Shown piece after piece: positions 1-8,430 of a DNA stretch of 44,783 nucleotides (the stretch's first letter is position 1; each line of letters starts with the position of its first letter). The notes under the pieces were generated by a model. It was given only the letters and a program-made list of their open reading frames with translations. It was not told the DNA's origin and made no database searches. Source of the DNA: Treponema sp. (GTDB taxonomy: Bacteria; Spirochaetota; Spirochaetia; Treponematales; Treponemataceae); contig JAEEWW010000011.1 of the NCBI GenBank assembly GCA_016287815.1, positions 1-44,783 of the forward strand, given 5' to 3'. The position numbers and the translations under genes were made by a program.

Positions 1-2
1 TA

Positions 3-797
3 ACTCTGGCAACTATGCTTATTGGCCGTGGTATGACTTATACATTCCTTAAGGCACAGACAAAGGGACCTCTTCCACCAACATACACAGCAATCGGTGT
101 TTCTTTTATTCCTTCTCCAATAATTAAAATTGGCGGAGTAAAAGTCAATTTGCTTTGTATTCTTGTGGCAATTTTAGTAACGGTAATCTTGTTTATTGTA
201 ATGCATCACAAACGTGCACAGCAGGCAAAATACGGATTTGAAAATAATCCGCTTATCCAGGATATCTTAAAACAGTGTGTAACAGCATTCTTTGTTTGGT
301 TTGTTGCAATTAAACTTTCATTGTACAAAGGTATTCCTGCACAGCTTGTATTGGTTGGAATTATCGTTGCTTTGTATTCTTTCGTTACAGAAAGAACTGT
401 TCAGGGACGTCAGATTTATGCACTTGGTGGTAACCAGAAAGCAGCCCGCTTGAGCGGTATTAATACAAAGAAGGTTTTCTTCTGGGTTTATGCAAACATG
501 TCAATTATGGCATCAATTGCAGGTATTGTACTTTCTGCACGTAACGCTTCTGCAACACCAAAAGCCGGAGACGGATTTGAAATGGATGCAATCGCTTCAT
601 GTTACATTGGTGGAGCTGCAATTTCCGGTGGTGCCGGTTCTGTAATCGGCGCGGTTGTTGGTGCCCTTGTAATGGGTGTTTTGAATAACGGAATGTCTTT
701 GGTTGGTCTTTCTACAGATATTCAGAAGATAGTCAAAGGTCTTGTACTTTTAGGAGCTGTAACTGCTGACTTACTGTCTAAGCAGAAGAAAAACTAA
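3..797 (+). CDS. Sugar ABC transporter permease, C-terminal part (XylH/AraH-type), 5' truncated by window edge
   Basis: The reading frame is open to the left edge, so the gene starts outside the window; about 264 residues are visible. It is the inner-membrane permease of a ribose/xylose/arabinose-type ABC importer (BPD_transp_2 family). Several long hydrophobic segments are visible. The block GRQIYALGGNQKAARLSGI is the cytoplasmic loop typical of XylH/RbsC proteins, where the ATPase docks. The C-terminal Gly/Ala-rich segment (GGAAISGGAGSVIGAVVGAL) is also family-typical. The stop lies 3 bases before the LacI-type regulator, and arabinose genes follow, so arabinose or a related pentose is the likely substrate. 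The substrate is inferred from context only. Confidence 0.9.
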   Translation, partial: TLATMLIGRGMTYTFLKAQTKGPLPPTYTAIGVSFIPSPIIKIGGVKVNLLCILVAILVTVILFIVMHHKRAQQAKYGFENNPLIQDILKQCVTAFFVWFVAIKLSLYKGIPAQLVLVGIIVALYSFVTERTVQGRQIYALGGNQKAARLSGINTKKVFFWVYANMSIMASIAGIVLSARNASATPKAGDGFEMDAIASCYIGGAAISGGAGSVIGAVVGALVMGVLNNGMSLVGLSTDIQKIVKGLVLLGAVTADLLSKQKKN

Positions 798-800
798 GTT

Positions 801-1820
801 ATGACTATCACAGAAATTGCAAAGCAGGCGCAGGTTTCTATAGCAACTGTAGACAGGGTTATTCATAACCGTGGAAGGGTTGCTAAGGAAACCCAGGAAA
901 AAATAGAAAAAATCATAAAGGAATCCGGATTTCAGCCAGATCCTTTGGCCAGGCATCTTAAAAAGCGCGGGCACTATAAAATTGGTATTCTTTTGCCGCA
1001 GCCTTCAAGTGCTTATGGCTATTGGAAAAAAATTCTGGCCGGAATCCAGAACACTGCGGAGCAGGAGCTTTCAGCATTTTCATTTGCAACGGAATTATAT
1101 TCTTTTTCCCGCAACGATGAAAAATCGCTGGAAAGTGCCCTGTACCAGATGATTGATTCTTCCTGCGATGCTTTTATCATTGCTCCGATTATGGAAGAGC
1201 AGATAAAAAACTTTCTGTGCAGCCAGAAAATAGAAAAGCCTTACTGCTTTGTCGATTCCCAGCTGCCGGGCTGTAATCCGATTTCGGAAATTGCACAAAA
1301 TCCTTTTGCAGCTGGAGTTGCTGCAGGAAGGCTGACTTATCTTATTTCAACAAAAAAAGGCACTTATGTAGCTATAAAACCTTACAAGGGTGCCTTTAAC
1401 CTTGACCAGCGGGCAAGAGGTTTTTGCAGCTGGTTTGAAAAAAATGCTTCTGGAACTAAAGTTGTTACAGTAACAAAACCTCTTTCGGAAGAAAGTGCAG
1501 AAACTGTTGTTAAAGAGTTACTTGAACAGTATCCGGATATTTGCGGAATCTGTTCTGTAAGTGTTGAAACTTTTCTTATTGGCAACATTATTAAAAAAAT
1601 GGGGCTGAAGGAAAAAATAGCTGTTATAGGTTTTGACCTTGTAGATGCAAGCAGACAGGCCTTAACAGAAGGAACTGTAGATGCTCTTATTCATCAGGAA
1701 CCGGGAAATCAGGGTGTTCTTGCAGTTCGTCAGCTGTTTAAGAAATTAGTCTATGAAGAAGAAGTTGAAAAAGCGATTCATATACCAATAAGAATTTATT
1801 TGAAGGAAAATCTAATATGA
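801..1820 (+). CDS. LacI/GalR-family transcriptional regulator of the arabinose operon
   Basis: This 339-residue DNA-binding repressor has an N-terminal helix-turn-helix at about residues 2-45 (ITEIAKQAQVSIATVDRVIH). The VDR spelling of the recognition helix is typical of LacI members with a D-allose/ribose-type ligand domain. A periplasmic-binding-like sugar-sensing domain follows from about residue 58 (KIGILLPQPSSAYGYWKKI). The start is 3 bases after the permease stop, and the stop overlaps the kinase start (ATGA), so it is co-transcribed with both. By position it should control this operon. Candidate operators are the AATCGGCTGATT repeats ahead of araA. The effector is not identifiable from sequence. 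Confidence 0.88.
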   Translation: MTITEIAKQAQVSIATVDRVIHNRGRVAKETQEKIEKIIKESGFQPDPLARHLKKRGHYKIGILLPQPSSAYGYWKKILAGIQNTAEQELSAFSFATELYSFSRNDEKSLESALYQMIDSSCDAFIIAPIMEEQIKNFLCSQKIEKPYCFVDSQLPGCNPISEIAQNPFAAGVAAGRLTYLISTKKGTYVAIKPYKGAFNLDQRARGFCSWFEKNASGTKVVTVTKPLSEESAETVVKELLEQYPDICGICSVSVETFLIGNIIKKMGLKEKIAVIGFDLVDASRQALTEGTVDALIHQEPGNQGVLAVRQLFKKLVYEEEVEKAIHIPIRIYLKENLI

Positions 1821-3424
1821 GCATGTCGGTAGAAAGTATTAAGAATGAAATTGAAAAAGGTGAAGCAATTCTTGGCATTGAATTTGGTTCAACCAGAATA
1901 AAAGCTGTCCTTATTAATTCCAAAAATGAACCTGTGGCTCAAGGCGGCTACGATTGGGAAAATTCGCTTTTAAACGGAATCTGGACTTATTCAATGGATG
2001 AAATAATGGCAGGTCTTTCCGGCTGTTATGCAAAATTAAAGGCAGATGTAAAGGAAAAATACGGCATTACACTAAAAAAGCTGAAAGCCCTTGGCGTAAG
2101 CGCAATGATGCACGGTTATCTTGCTTTTAATAACAAGGACGAACTTCTTGTTCCTTTCCGTACATGGCGCAACACAATTACTGGTGAAGCTTCTGCAAAG
2201 CTTTCTGAACTTTTTGATTATCCGATACCGGAGCGCTGGAGTATTTCGCATTTATATCAGACAATCCTTAACGGTGAAAAGCACATTCCGGATGTTGCAT
2301 TCTTTACAACACTTGCAGGTTTTATTCACTGGAAATTGAGCGGAAAAAAAGTACTGGGTGTAGGCGATGCTTCCGGTATGTTCCCGATTGACACAAAAAC
2401 CGGAGAATACAATAAATCATTTATAGAAAAATTTAACAATCTTATAAAAGACAAGAATCTTTCATGGAAACTTGAGCAGATTTTGCCGGAAATAATTTTT
2501 GCAGGCAAAGAAGCTGGAAAACTTACACAGGAAGGTGCAAAACTTCTTGATAAAGACGGAGACCTTGAAGGCGGAGCTTTGCTTTGTCCGCCTGAAGGTG
2601 ATGCAGGAACCGGAATGGTTGCAACAAACAGCGTTGCAAAACGAACAGGTAATGTATCGGCCGGAACTTCAGTTTTTGCCATGGTTGTTCTGGAAAAAGA
2701 ACTTTCAAAGGCATATAACGGTTTAATTGATCTTGTAACAACTCCTGACGGAGCATTGGTTGCAATGGTTCACGCAAATAACTGTACTGGTGAATATGAC
2801 CATTGGATTAAGTTGTTCGGCGAAGCTATTGAAGCTGTTGGTGCAAATGTTTCTAAAGGCAAATTGTATGATTCTTTGCTTGCACTTGCATTAAAAGGCG
2901 ACAAAGATTGCGGCGGTCTTATTCCATATAACTATATTTCTGGTGAAAGCATAACGCAGATGAGCGAGGGCCGCCCTCTGTTTGTGCGAACCCAGAAAAA
3001 CAATTTTACTCTGGCAAATTTCATGCGTGCTCAGCTTTTTACAGCTCTTGGCGCATTGCGCGCAGGCATGGATATTCTTTTTGATAAAGAGCACGTAAAG
3101 ATTGATTCCCTCACTGGCCATGGCGGATTCTTTAAAACCGCAGATGTAGGTCTTACAATCATGGCAACGGCAATGCACACACCTATTTCAGCACTTGAAA
3201 CGGCTGGAGAGGGCGGCCCGTGGGGAATGGCTCTGCTTGCTTCATACCTTGTTAACGGAAACGGAAGAAGTCTTGGCGACTTTCTTAATAAAGATGTTTT
3301 TGCAGGCAGCAAGTGTTCTACAAAAGCCCCTGAAAAGTCTGATGTTGAAGGCTTCAATTCATTCTTTGAAAACTATAAGAAGGGATTGGAAATTGAGCGT
3401 GCTGCAATCAAGGCAATCGACTGA
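1817..3424 (+). CDS. araB: FGGY-family carbohydrate kinase, probable L-ribulokinase
   Basis: This 535-residue FGGY kinase has a first phosphate-binding loop at about residues 19-30 (LGIEFGSTRIKA), a GDASGMFPID segment in the first domain, and C-terminal ATP-site motifs (GHGGFFK, ETAGEGGPWGMA). It resembles the long FGGY kinases found next to araA and araD in Bacteroides-type arabinose operons more than enteric AraB. It should phosphorylate L-ribulose made by AraA to L-ribulose-5-phosphate. The start overlaps the regulator stop by 4 bases, with AAGGAA upstream; a second ATG two codons later is possible. A xylulokinase role cannot be excluded, but the araA/araD context favours ribulokinase. Confidence 0.82.
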   Translation: MSMSVESIKNEIEKGEAILGIEFGSTRIKAVLINSKNEPVAQGGYDWENSLLNGIWTYSMDEIMAGLSGCYAKLKADVKEKYGITLKKLKALGVSAMMHGYLAFNNKDELLVPFRTWRNTITGEASAKLSELFDYPIPERWSISHLYQTILNGEKHIPDVAFFTTLAGFIHWKLSGKKVLGVGDASGMFPIDTKTGEYNKSFIEKFNNLIKDKNLSWKLEQILPEIIFAGKEAGKLTQEGAKLLDKDGDLEGGALLCPPEGDAGTGMVATNSVAKRTGNVSAGTSVFAMVVLEKELSKAYNGLIDLVTTPDGALVAMVHANNCTGEYDHWIKLFGEAIEAVGANVSKGKLYDSLLALALKGDKDCGGLIPYNYISGESITQMSEGRPLFVRTQKNNFTLANFMRAQLFTALGALRAGMDILFDKEHVKIDSLTGHGGFFKTADVGLTIMATAMHTPISALETAGEGGPWGMALLASYLVNGNGRSLGDFLNKDVFAGSKCSTKAPEKSDVEGFNSFFENYKKGLEIERAAIKAID

Positions 3425-3519
3425 TTCTGTTATGGTAATCGGCTGATTTAATAAAGGTTCTTTGTTAATTGCAAAATGGCTAGTTTGGTTGTAAAAGCTG
3501 AGTAAAATCGGCTGATTTT
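3415..3519 (+). repeat. Three copies of an AATCGGCTGATT-type near-palindrome ahead of araA
   Basis: Copies lie at 3415-3428 (AATCGACTGATTCT, across the kinase stop codon), 3437-3450 (AATCGGCTGATTTA) and 3506-3519 (AATCGGCTGATTTT). The 12-base core is a dyad with 5 of 6 half-site positions symmetric. Repetition of a dyad in the gap before araA suggests operators, plausibly for the LacI-type regulator encoded upstream. I could not place a convincing -35/-10 pair in this gap, so control by an internal promoter is unproven. Confidence 0.5.
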
Positions 3520-3527
3520 AGAAAGTA

Positions 3528-3575
3528 ACTGCCGTTGTGAAAATACATGGAAATGTAAAACACAGTGCGGGCAGT
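3528..3575 (+). promoter_or_regulatory. Structured leader hairpin just upstream of the araA ribosome-binding site
   Basis: Arms ACTGCC (3528-3533) and GGCAGT (3570-3575) enclose TGTG/CACA (3536-3539/3561-3564) and an inner TACAT/ATGTA stem closed by a GGAA loop (3544-3557). The hairpin ends 12 bases before GGAGGAG. There is no T-tract, so it is not a terminator. Roles in mRNA stability, processing or translation control are possible; none is shown by the sequence. Confidence 0.5.
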
Positions 3576-3597
3576 AAACATAAAAATGGAGGAGATT

Positions 3598-5100
3598 ATG
3601 ATTGATCTTACACAATACGAATTCTGGTTTCTTACAGGAAGTCAGGACTTATACGGAGAAGAAACATTAAAACAGGTTGCTGAAGATTCTAAAAAAATCG
3701 TAGAAAGCATGAACAAGGCAGGACTTCCCTGCAAATTAATAATAAAACCAACACTGCTTACACCGCAGTCAATCCACAAAACTTTGGAAGAAGCAAATGC
3801 AGATGATAAATGTGCAGGTGTAATCTGCTGGATGCACACATTCAGCCCTGCAAAAATGTGGATTGCCGGATTAAATGCATACAAAAAGCCGCTTTTGCAG
3901 CTTAACACACAGTTCAATGAAAAAATCCCGTATTCAACAATGGATATGGACTTTATGAATTTGAACCAGAGTGCTCACGGTGACCGCGAATTTGGCTATA
4001 TCACAGCAAGAATGGATATTCCTCGCAAAGTAATTGTTGGTCACTGGTCACACAAAAGCACTCTCAGCCGTATAGATAACTGGATGAGATGCGCCTGTGC
4101 CGTTGCAGACGGTAAAAAACTTATTGTTGCCCGCTTTGGCGATAACATGCGTGAAGTTGCAGTTACAGACGGCGATAAAGTTGGAGCTATGATGAAGTTC
4201 GGCTGGTCTGTTCCATACTATGGAATCGGCGACCTTGTTGCTTATATGAACGAAGTTAAAAAATCTGAAATTGATGACCTTATGTCTGTTTATGACAAGG
4301 AATATACAATTGTTTGGGGTAAAGACAAGGATTTTACAAACGAACACATCCGCGAACAGGCAAAAATAGAAATTGCCCTGCGCAAATTCTTAAAAGATGT
4401 AAATGCCAATGCCCTTTGTACAAACTTTCAGGATTTATGGGGAATGAAACAGCTTCCGGGGCTTGCAATACAGCGTCTTCTTGCTGACGGCTTTGGATTC
4501 GGCGCAGAAGGTGACTGGAAAACATCTGCAATGGTTCGCACTGTAAAAGTAATGACCGCAGGTCTTGTTGGCAACGGAAAAGGCAATGCCTTTATGGAAG
4601 ACTATACATACAATCTTGAAGAAAATAATGGTTTGAACCTCGGTTCTCACATGCTTGAAGTTGACCCGCAGGTTTCTGTTACAAAACCAAAGATTGAAGT
4701 TCATCCTCTTGGAATTGGCGGCAAGGAAGATCCTGCACGTCTTGTATTTACAGCATCTAAAGGTGAAGCACTTGTAACTGCTGTTGTAAATATGGCCGGA
4801 CGTTTCCGCTGTGTTGTAAACGAAATTAATGTAATTGATCCGCCGGAAGATTTCCCGAAACTTCCGGTAGCACGCATGCTTTGGAAGCCGTATCCAAATC
4901 TTTCCACATCTGCGGAAGCATGGATTCTTGCAGGCGGCGGACACCATACAGCATTCAGCAACATCGTAACTTCTGAAATGATGCGCGACTGGGCAGAAAT
5001 GACAGGTGTAGAATGTGTTGTTATTGATAAGAACACAAATATTCCGCAGTTCCGCAACGAATTACGCTGGAATGAAGCTTATTGGGCAAACAGAAAATAA
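3598..5100 (+). CDS. araA: L-arabinose isomerase
   Basis: It converts L-arabinose to L-ribulose in the cytoplasm. At 500 residues it matches E. coli AraA in length. Family metal-site segments are all present: GFGAEGDWK, FMEDYTYNL, GSHMLEVDP and AGGGHHTAF, covering the two Glu and two His ligands known for the family. The start is set at ATG 3598, behind GGAGGAG at 3588-3594. A GTG at 3565 and an ATG at 3585 are in frame, but the first lies inside the leader hairpin and neither has its own Shine-Dalgarno. It follows the kinase by 173 bases and precedes araD by 15. Confidence 0.97.
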   Translation: MIDLTQYEFWFLTGSQDLYGEETLKQVAEDSKKIVESMNKAGLPCKLIIKPTLLTPQSIHKTLEEANADDKCAGVICWMHTFSPAKMWIAGLNAYKKPLLQLNTQFNEKIPYSTMDMDFMNLNQSAHGDREFGYITARMDIPRKVIVGHWSHKSTLSRIDNWMRCACAVADGKKLIVARFGDNMREVAVTDGDKVGAMMKFGWSVPYYGIGDLVAYMNEVKKSEIDDLMSVYDKEYTIVWGKDKDFTNEHIREQAKIEIALRKFLKDVNANALCTNFQDLWGMKQLPGLAIQRLLADGFGFGAEGDWKTSAMVRTVKVMTAGLVGNGKGNAFMEDYTYNLEENNGLNLGSHMLEVDPQVSVTKPKIEVHPLGIGGKEDPARLVFTASKGEALVTAVVNMAGRFRCVVNEINVIDPPEDFPKLPVARMLWKPYPNLSTSAEAWILAGGGHHTAFSNIVTSEMMRDWAEMTGVECVVIDKNTNIPQFRNELRWNEAYWANRK

Positions 5101-5115
5101 ATACAGGAATCATTT

Positions 5116-5835
5116 ATGGGGAGCGTTTATCAATATTTAAAGGAAGAAGCGTTTGAATCAAACATGGAAATTCCTGAACAGCATCTTGCAATTTATACCT
5201 GGGGAAATGTTTCTGCATTTGATCCTGAAAAAGGTGTATTTGCAATAAAGCCTTCAGGAGTTCCATATCCGGAACTGACTGTTGACAGCATGGTTGTAGT
5301 AGATTTAGACGGAAATAAAGTAGAAGGAAAACTGAATCCGTCTTCTGATACAAAAACTCATCTGGTTTTATACAACGAATTTGCTGTAAAAGGAAAGGCG
5401 GATATAAAGGGTATCATTCATACTCATTCTCCGTATGCTGTTGCCTGGGCTCAGGCTCAGCGGCCTGTTCCTCTTTTTGGAACAACTCATGCAGACCATA
5501 TTCAGACAGAAATTCCATGCACGCCATATCTTTCTGAAGAAATGGTAAAAAAGGATTATGAATTAGAAACAGGAAACGCAATCGTACAGCATTTCCGCAC
5601 AAAAGGTTATAATCCGAATGAAATTAATATGGTTTTAGTTGCAGGTCATGGACCATTTGCATGGGGTAAAACGCCATCTAAAGCCGTTTACAATGCGGCA
5701 GTTCTGGAAGAAGTAAGCAAAATGGCTTTGTTTACTTTGCAGATTGCACCGGAGGCTACGCCACTTCCAAAGTACATTGTAGATAAGCATTACCTTAGAA
5801 AACATGGGGCAAATGCTTATTATGGACAGAATTAG
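5116..5835 (+). CDS. araD: L-ribulose-5-phosphate 4-epimerase
   Basis: This class II aldolase-fold enzyme converts L-ribulose-5-phosphate to D-xylulose-5-phosphate, the last step of the arabinose pathway. The 239-residue length is normal. Zinc-ligand histidines are visible in IIHTHSPYAVAWAQ and in AGHGPFAWG. The N-terminal stretch LAIYTWGNVSAFDPE and the substrate loop KPSGVPY match the family. It starts 15 bases after araA and ends 38 bases before a strong hairpin terminator, so it is the last gene of the operon. Confidence 0.95.
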   Translation: MGSVYQYLKEEAFESNMEIPEQHLAIYTWGNVSAFDPEKGVFAIKPSGVPYPELTVDSMVVVDLDGNKVEGKLNPSSDTKTHLVLYNEFAVKGKADIKGIIHTHSPYAVAWAQAQRPVPLFGTTHADHIQTEIPCTPYLSEEMVKKDYELETGNAIVQHFRTKGYNPNEINMVLVAGHGPFAWGKTPSKAVYNAAVLEEVSKMALFTLQIAPEATPLPKYIVDKHYLRKHGANAYYGQN

Positions 5836-5873
5836 TGCAGCTTTTTGTAAATAGCTGATACCACTTTTCCTAT

Positions 5874-5923
5874 GGCTGAAAGACACTTTTCTCCTCTTTG
5901 GGTGTCTTTCAGCCTCTTTTTTT
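5874..5923 (+). terminator. Rho-independent terminator of the ara operon
   Basis: A perfect 13-bp stem, GGCTGAAAGACAC (5874-5886) with GTGTCTTTCAGCC (5902-5914), is followed by a run of T to 5923. It ends exactly where the convergent EEP-family gene ends. Confidence 0.93.
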
Positions 5924-7010
5924 AAAATTCAACTATACAAGAAACAGGCAGATGATCAGAATAACCGCTGCCTGTAAATAATTTATAACCGATAGGAATT
6001 CCGTTCTTGTCTGCCCAAGGGCCGTTGTTTTCTGCCATAAAAGACTTGATTATGGTTTCGGGATAAGCAAAGAAATGGTCTAAATAGTTCCATTTTTGTT
6101 TAAAATAATAGCTTCCGGTTTGTCTTATGCTCCCGTCTTCCAAAATCCATGGAGAATATACTTTTACATGACTTTTTAATACTCTGTCTTTGTCAGCAGC
6201 AATATAATTTAAAAGTATATTATTTTCAGCATCGACCGTAAAATCCTGTATGTTTTTGTTAAAATCGCCGCAGGCAAGAATTGCGCAGTCTAAAACTTTG
6301 TGAGCAGGAATTGAACCGGATTCACAGGCGTTTGACATATTAAAGGCTAATACTGATTCCTGCCATTTGCGCCACTTTTCACTTTGTGCCTGACCCGCGG
6401 ACATTGATTTCCAGTGATTTACAAAAAGTTTTAAGGAATGGGTTTTAGATTTTTCTTTTTTCAGCACTGTAAGTTCCATGAGCGGGCGCAGAGAAGGCTG
6501 TTTGTAAGATTCAGTTTGAATCATTAAAGAATGAATTTTTAGTTCTTTAAGCGGTAGCCGCGAAATTACGGCACAGCCAATTGAAGAATTTTTTGCTTTT
6601 GCAAAACATGCATAACTATAATTCTTTTTACTCTGCCAGTTACCTGCAAGCCTGTTTGAAATATCATATAAAATGGCAGTGTTTTCAATTTCTTCCATTA
6701 CAAAAACATCAGCGTCCAGTTTTTTTATTACGCTGCAAAGTCGCTCAAGTCTTTGAATATAGGTATCTTTTCCCCATTTTTCAGATTTTATAAACTGGGG
6801 ATACTCATTTCCTTCTGTGTGTGAATCAAAAAAAGTCTGAAGATTCCATGAAACGATTTTTATTTTTACTTTGTTTGCTGTGTTCGAATATTCGCAACTT
6901 CCCGAACTTGTCTGCCTTTCAGAATCTACAGATCCGCCTGGAATTGCGCACCACGGCGAATATGTGCATAAAAAAAATATAGCCAGAGCAATGAATAATG
7001 ATTTTTTCAT
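5922..7010 (-). CDS. Secreted endonuclease/exonuclease/phosphatase (EEP) family protein
   Basis: This 362-residue protein has an N-terminal signal peptide (MKKSLFIALAIFFLCTYSPW, cleavage probably near residue 22-25). The EEP motifs occur in order: SWNLQTFFD (N-terminal Asn), MEEIEN (metal-binding Glu), LFVNHWKS, ACGDFNKN and the terminal GYSDHLPVSC (catalytic Asp-His). These are the catalytic residues of DNase I-like metal-dependent phosphodiesterases. The protein probably acts outside the cytoplasm on nucleic acid or another phosphodiester; the substrate cannot be told. It runs convergent to araD and sits 95 bases downstream of ychF, so it may be co-transcribed with it. Confidence 0.85.
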   Translation of the reverse strand: MKKSLFIALAIFFLCTYSPWCAIPGGSVDSERQTSSGSCEYSNTANKVKIKIVSWNLQTFFDSHTEGNEYPQFIKSEKWGKDTYIQRLERLCSVIKKLDADVFVMEEIENTAILYDISNRLAGNWQSKKNYSYACFAKAKNSSIGCAVISRLPLKELKIHSLMIQTESYKQPSLRPLMELTVLKKEKSKTHSLKLFVNHWKSMSAGQAQSEKWRKWQESVLAFNMSNACESGSIPAHKVLDCAILACGDFNKNIQDFTVDAENNILLNYIAADKDRVLKSHVKVYSPWILEDGSIRQTGSYYFKQKWNYLDHFFAYPETIIKSFMAENNGPWADKNGIPIGYKLFTGSGYSDHLPVSCIVEF

Positions 7011-7105
7011 TTAAACACCTCTGACTATATATTTGTATTTAATTAAAATTTTATGAAAGTTTTACAAAAAAAATATCGCAAAATTCCGACGATTTGGGGC
7101 AAAAA

Positions 7106-8236
7106 TTATACGTTGAATTTAAAGAACAGAACATCTCCGTCCTGAACAACGTATTCTTTTCCTTCCTGTCGGTATTTTCCGGCAGCCTTGATTGCTGCTT
7201 CATCGCCATACTGGCGCAAATCGTCAATAGTATAGGCTTCTGCACGGATAAATCCTTTTTCAAAATCTGTATGGATTACGCCTGCTGCACGCGGTGCTTT
7301 GTCTCCTGCATGAATTGTCCATGCGCGGCATTCGTCAGGGCCTCCTGTAAAGAAAGTGCGTAAGCCCATAAGGTGATAAGCTTTGCGGGCAAGAACGGCA
7401 AGGCCGCTTTCTTTTAATCCAACGCTTTCCATAAAATCTTTTTTGTCAGCCGGATCAGAAATTTCTGCGAGGTCTGCTTCAAATTTTCCGCAGATTACAA
7501 CAACTTCACTTTTTTCTTCGGCAGCATATTTTTTTACAACTTCAACATATTTGTTTGTCTGTTCAGCAACAGAATCTTCGTCTACATTTGCAACATAAAG
7601 CGTAGGCTTCATTGTAAGAAGGAACATGTCAGCTATGGCAAGTTTTTCATCGTCTGTTAAATCTGCTGTGCGTGCACATTTTCCGTCCTGGAGCAACGGT
7701 TTTATTTTTGCAACTGCACTTGTCCACGGGGCTAGTTTTTTTTCTTCTTCCTTTCCCAATGAACGGATTGCACGTGTAACTTTATCCTGGCGGGCTTCAA
7801 TCGTATTTAAGTCAGCCTGACAAAGTTCCCAGTTGATTGTAAGAATATCTGTTTCAGGATCAATTGGGGCAGCTTCGTTTGCGTTATCACGTACATGCAT
7901 GATGTCCGGGTTATCAAAACATCGTACAACATGAGCAATAACTGCACATTCACGTATATTTGCAAGGAATTTATTTCCAAGACCTTCTCCATTGCTTGCA
8001 CCTTTAATCAAGCCTGCAATATCAACAAATTTTACAGCTGCAGGAGTTTTCTTTTTAGGGTTATGAATTGAAGCAAGAAAATCCAGACGTTCATCCGGTA
8101 AATCTACAATTCCAATGTTTGGATCAATCGTACAAAAAGGAAAATTTTCTGCTGCTGCCGGAGCTGCTGTTAAAGCTGAAAAAATAGTGGATTTACCGAC
8201 ATTCGGCAGACCAACAATACCACAATCTAATGACAT
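7106..8236 (-). CDS. ychF: YchF/OLA1-family ribosome-associated ATPase
   Basis: This 376-residue Obg-related P-loop ATPase binds ribosomes in the family. The P-loop GLPNVGKST is at residues 8-16 and the switch II DIAGLIKGASNGEGLGN follows. The G4 motif reads NVDE instead of NKxD, the known change that shifts YchF from GTP to ATP. The C-terminal TGS domain ends in the typical DGDVLFFKFNV. The length is close to that of other bacterial YchF proteins (about 363). AAGGAAT lies upstream of the start. No specialised neighbour suggests anything beyond its housekeeping role. Confidence 0.97.
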   Translation of the reverse strand: MSLDCGIVGLPNVGKSTIFSALTAAPAAAENFPFCTIDPNIGIVDLPDERLDFLASIHNPKKKTPAAVKFVDIAGLIKGASNGEGLGNKFLANIRECAVIAHVVRCFDNPDIMHVRDNANEAAPIDPETDILTINWELCQADLNTIEARQDKVTRAIRSLGKEEEKKLAPWTSAVAKIKPLLQDGKCARTADLTDDEKLAIADMFLLTMKPTLYVANVDEDSVAEQTNKYVEVVKKYAAEEKSEVVVICGKFEADLAEISDPADKKDFMESVGLKESGLAVLARKAYHLMGLRTFFTGGPDECRAWTIHAGDKAPRAAGVIHTDFEKGFIRAEAYTIDDLRQYGDEAAIKAAGKYRQEGKEYVVQDGDVLFFKFNV

Positions 8237-8291
8237 ATCAATTCCTTATATATTAAAAAATTACGTTAACGCGGAAATACTTTGAACGCGG

Positions 8292-8410
8292 TTTTGCGCA
8301 GGGATTTTCCCTTTGCGCAAAATGATTATAAGACTTTTGAATAAAAATAACAATGTGCATGCGGTTTGCTACGCAAACTGTTTGTTACACAGACTGTTCA
8401 TCGTGCATGA
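8292..8410. repeat. Cluster of short palindromes between the lipoprotein gene and ychF
   Basis: A 9-bp perfect stem TTTTGCGCA/TGCGCAAAA (8292-8300/8314-8322) encloses GGG/CCC. Two tandem imperfect copies of a GTTTGCTACGCAAACT dyad follow at about 8361-8392 (13 of 16 bases shared). No T-tract abuts the first stem on either strand, so a simple terminator is not clear. This could be a non-canonical terminator of the lipoprotein gene or a chromosomal palindromic repeat. Confidence 0.4.
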
Positions 8411-8430
8411 GGACCAGGAGAGCCGGCAAG

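Noticed and set aside
4435..4947. Long antisense frames across araA
   Set aside because: They fall entirely inside an unmistakable araA and have no independent support.
8361..8392. Small RNA gene from tandem GTTTGC dyads
   Set aside because: No promoter or terminator could be paired with them; kept only as a repeat.
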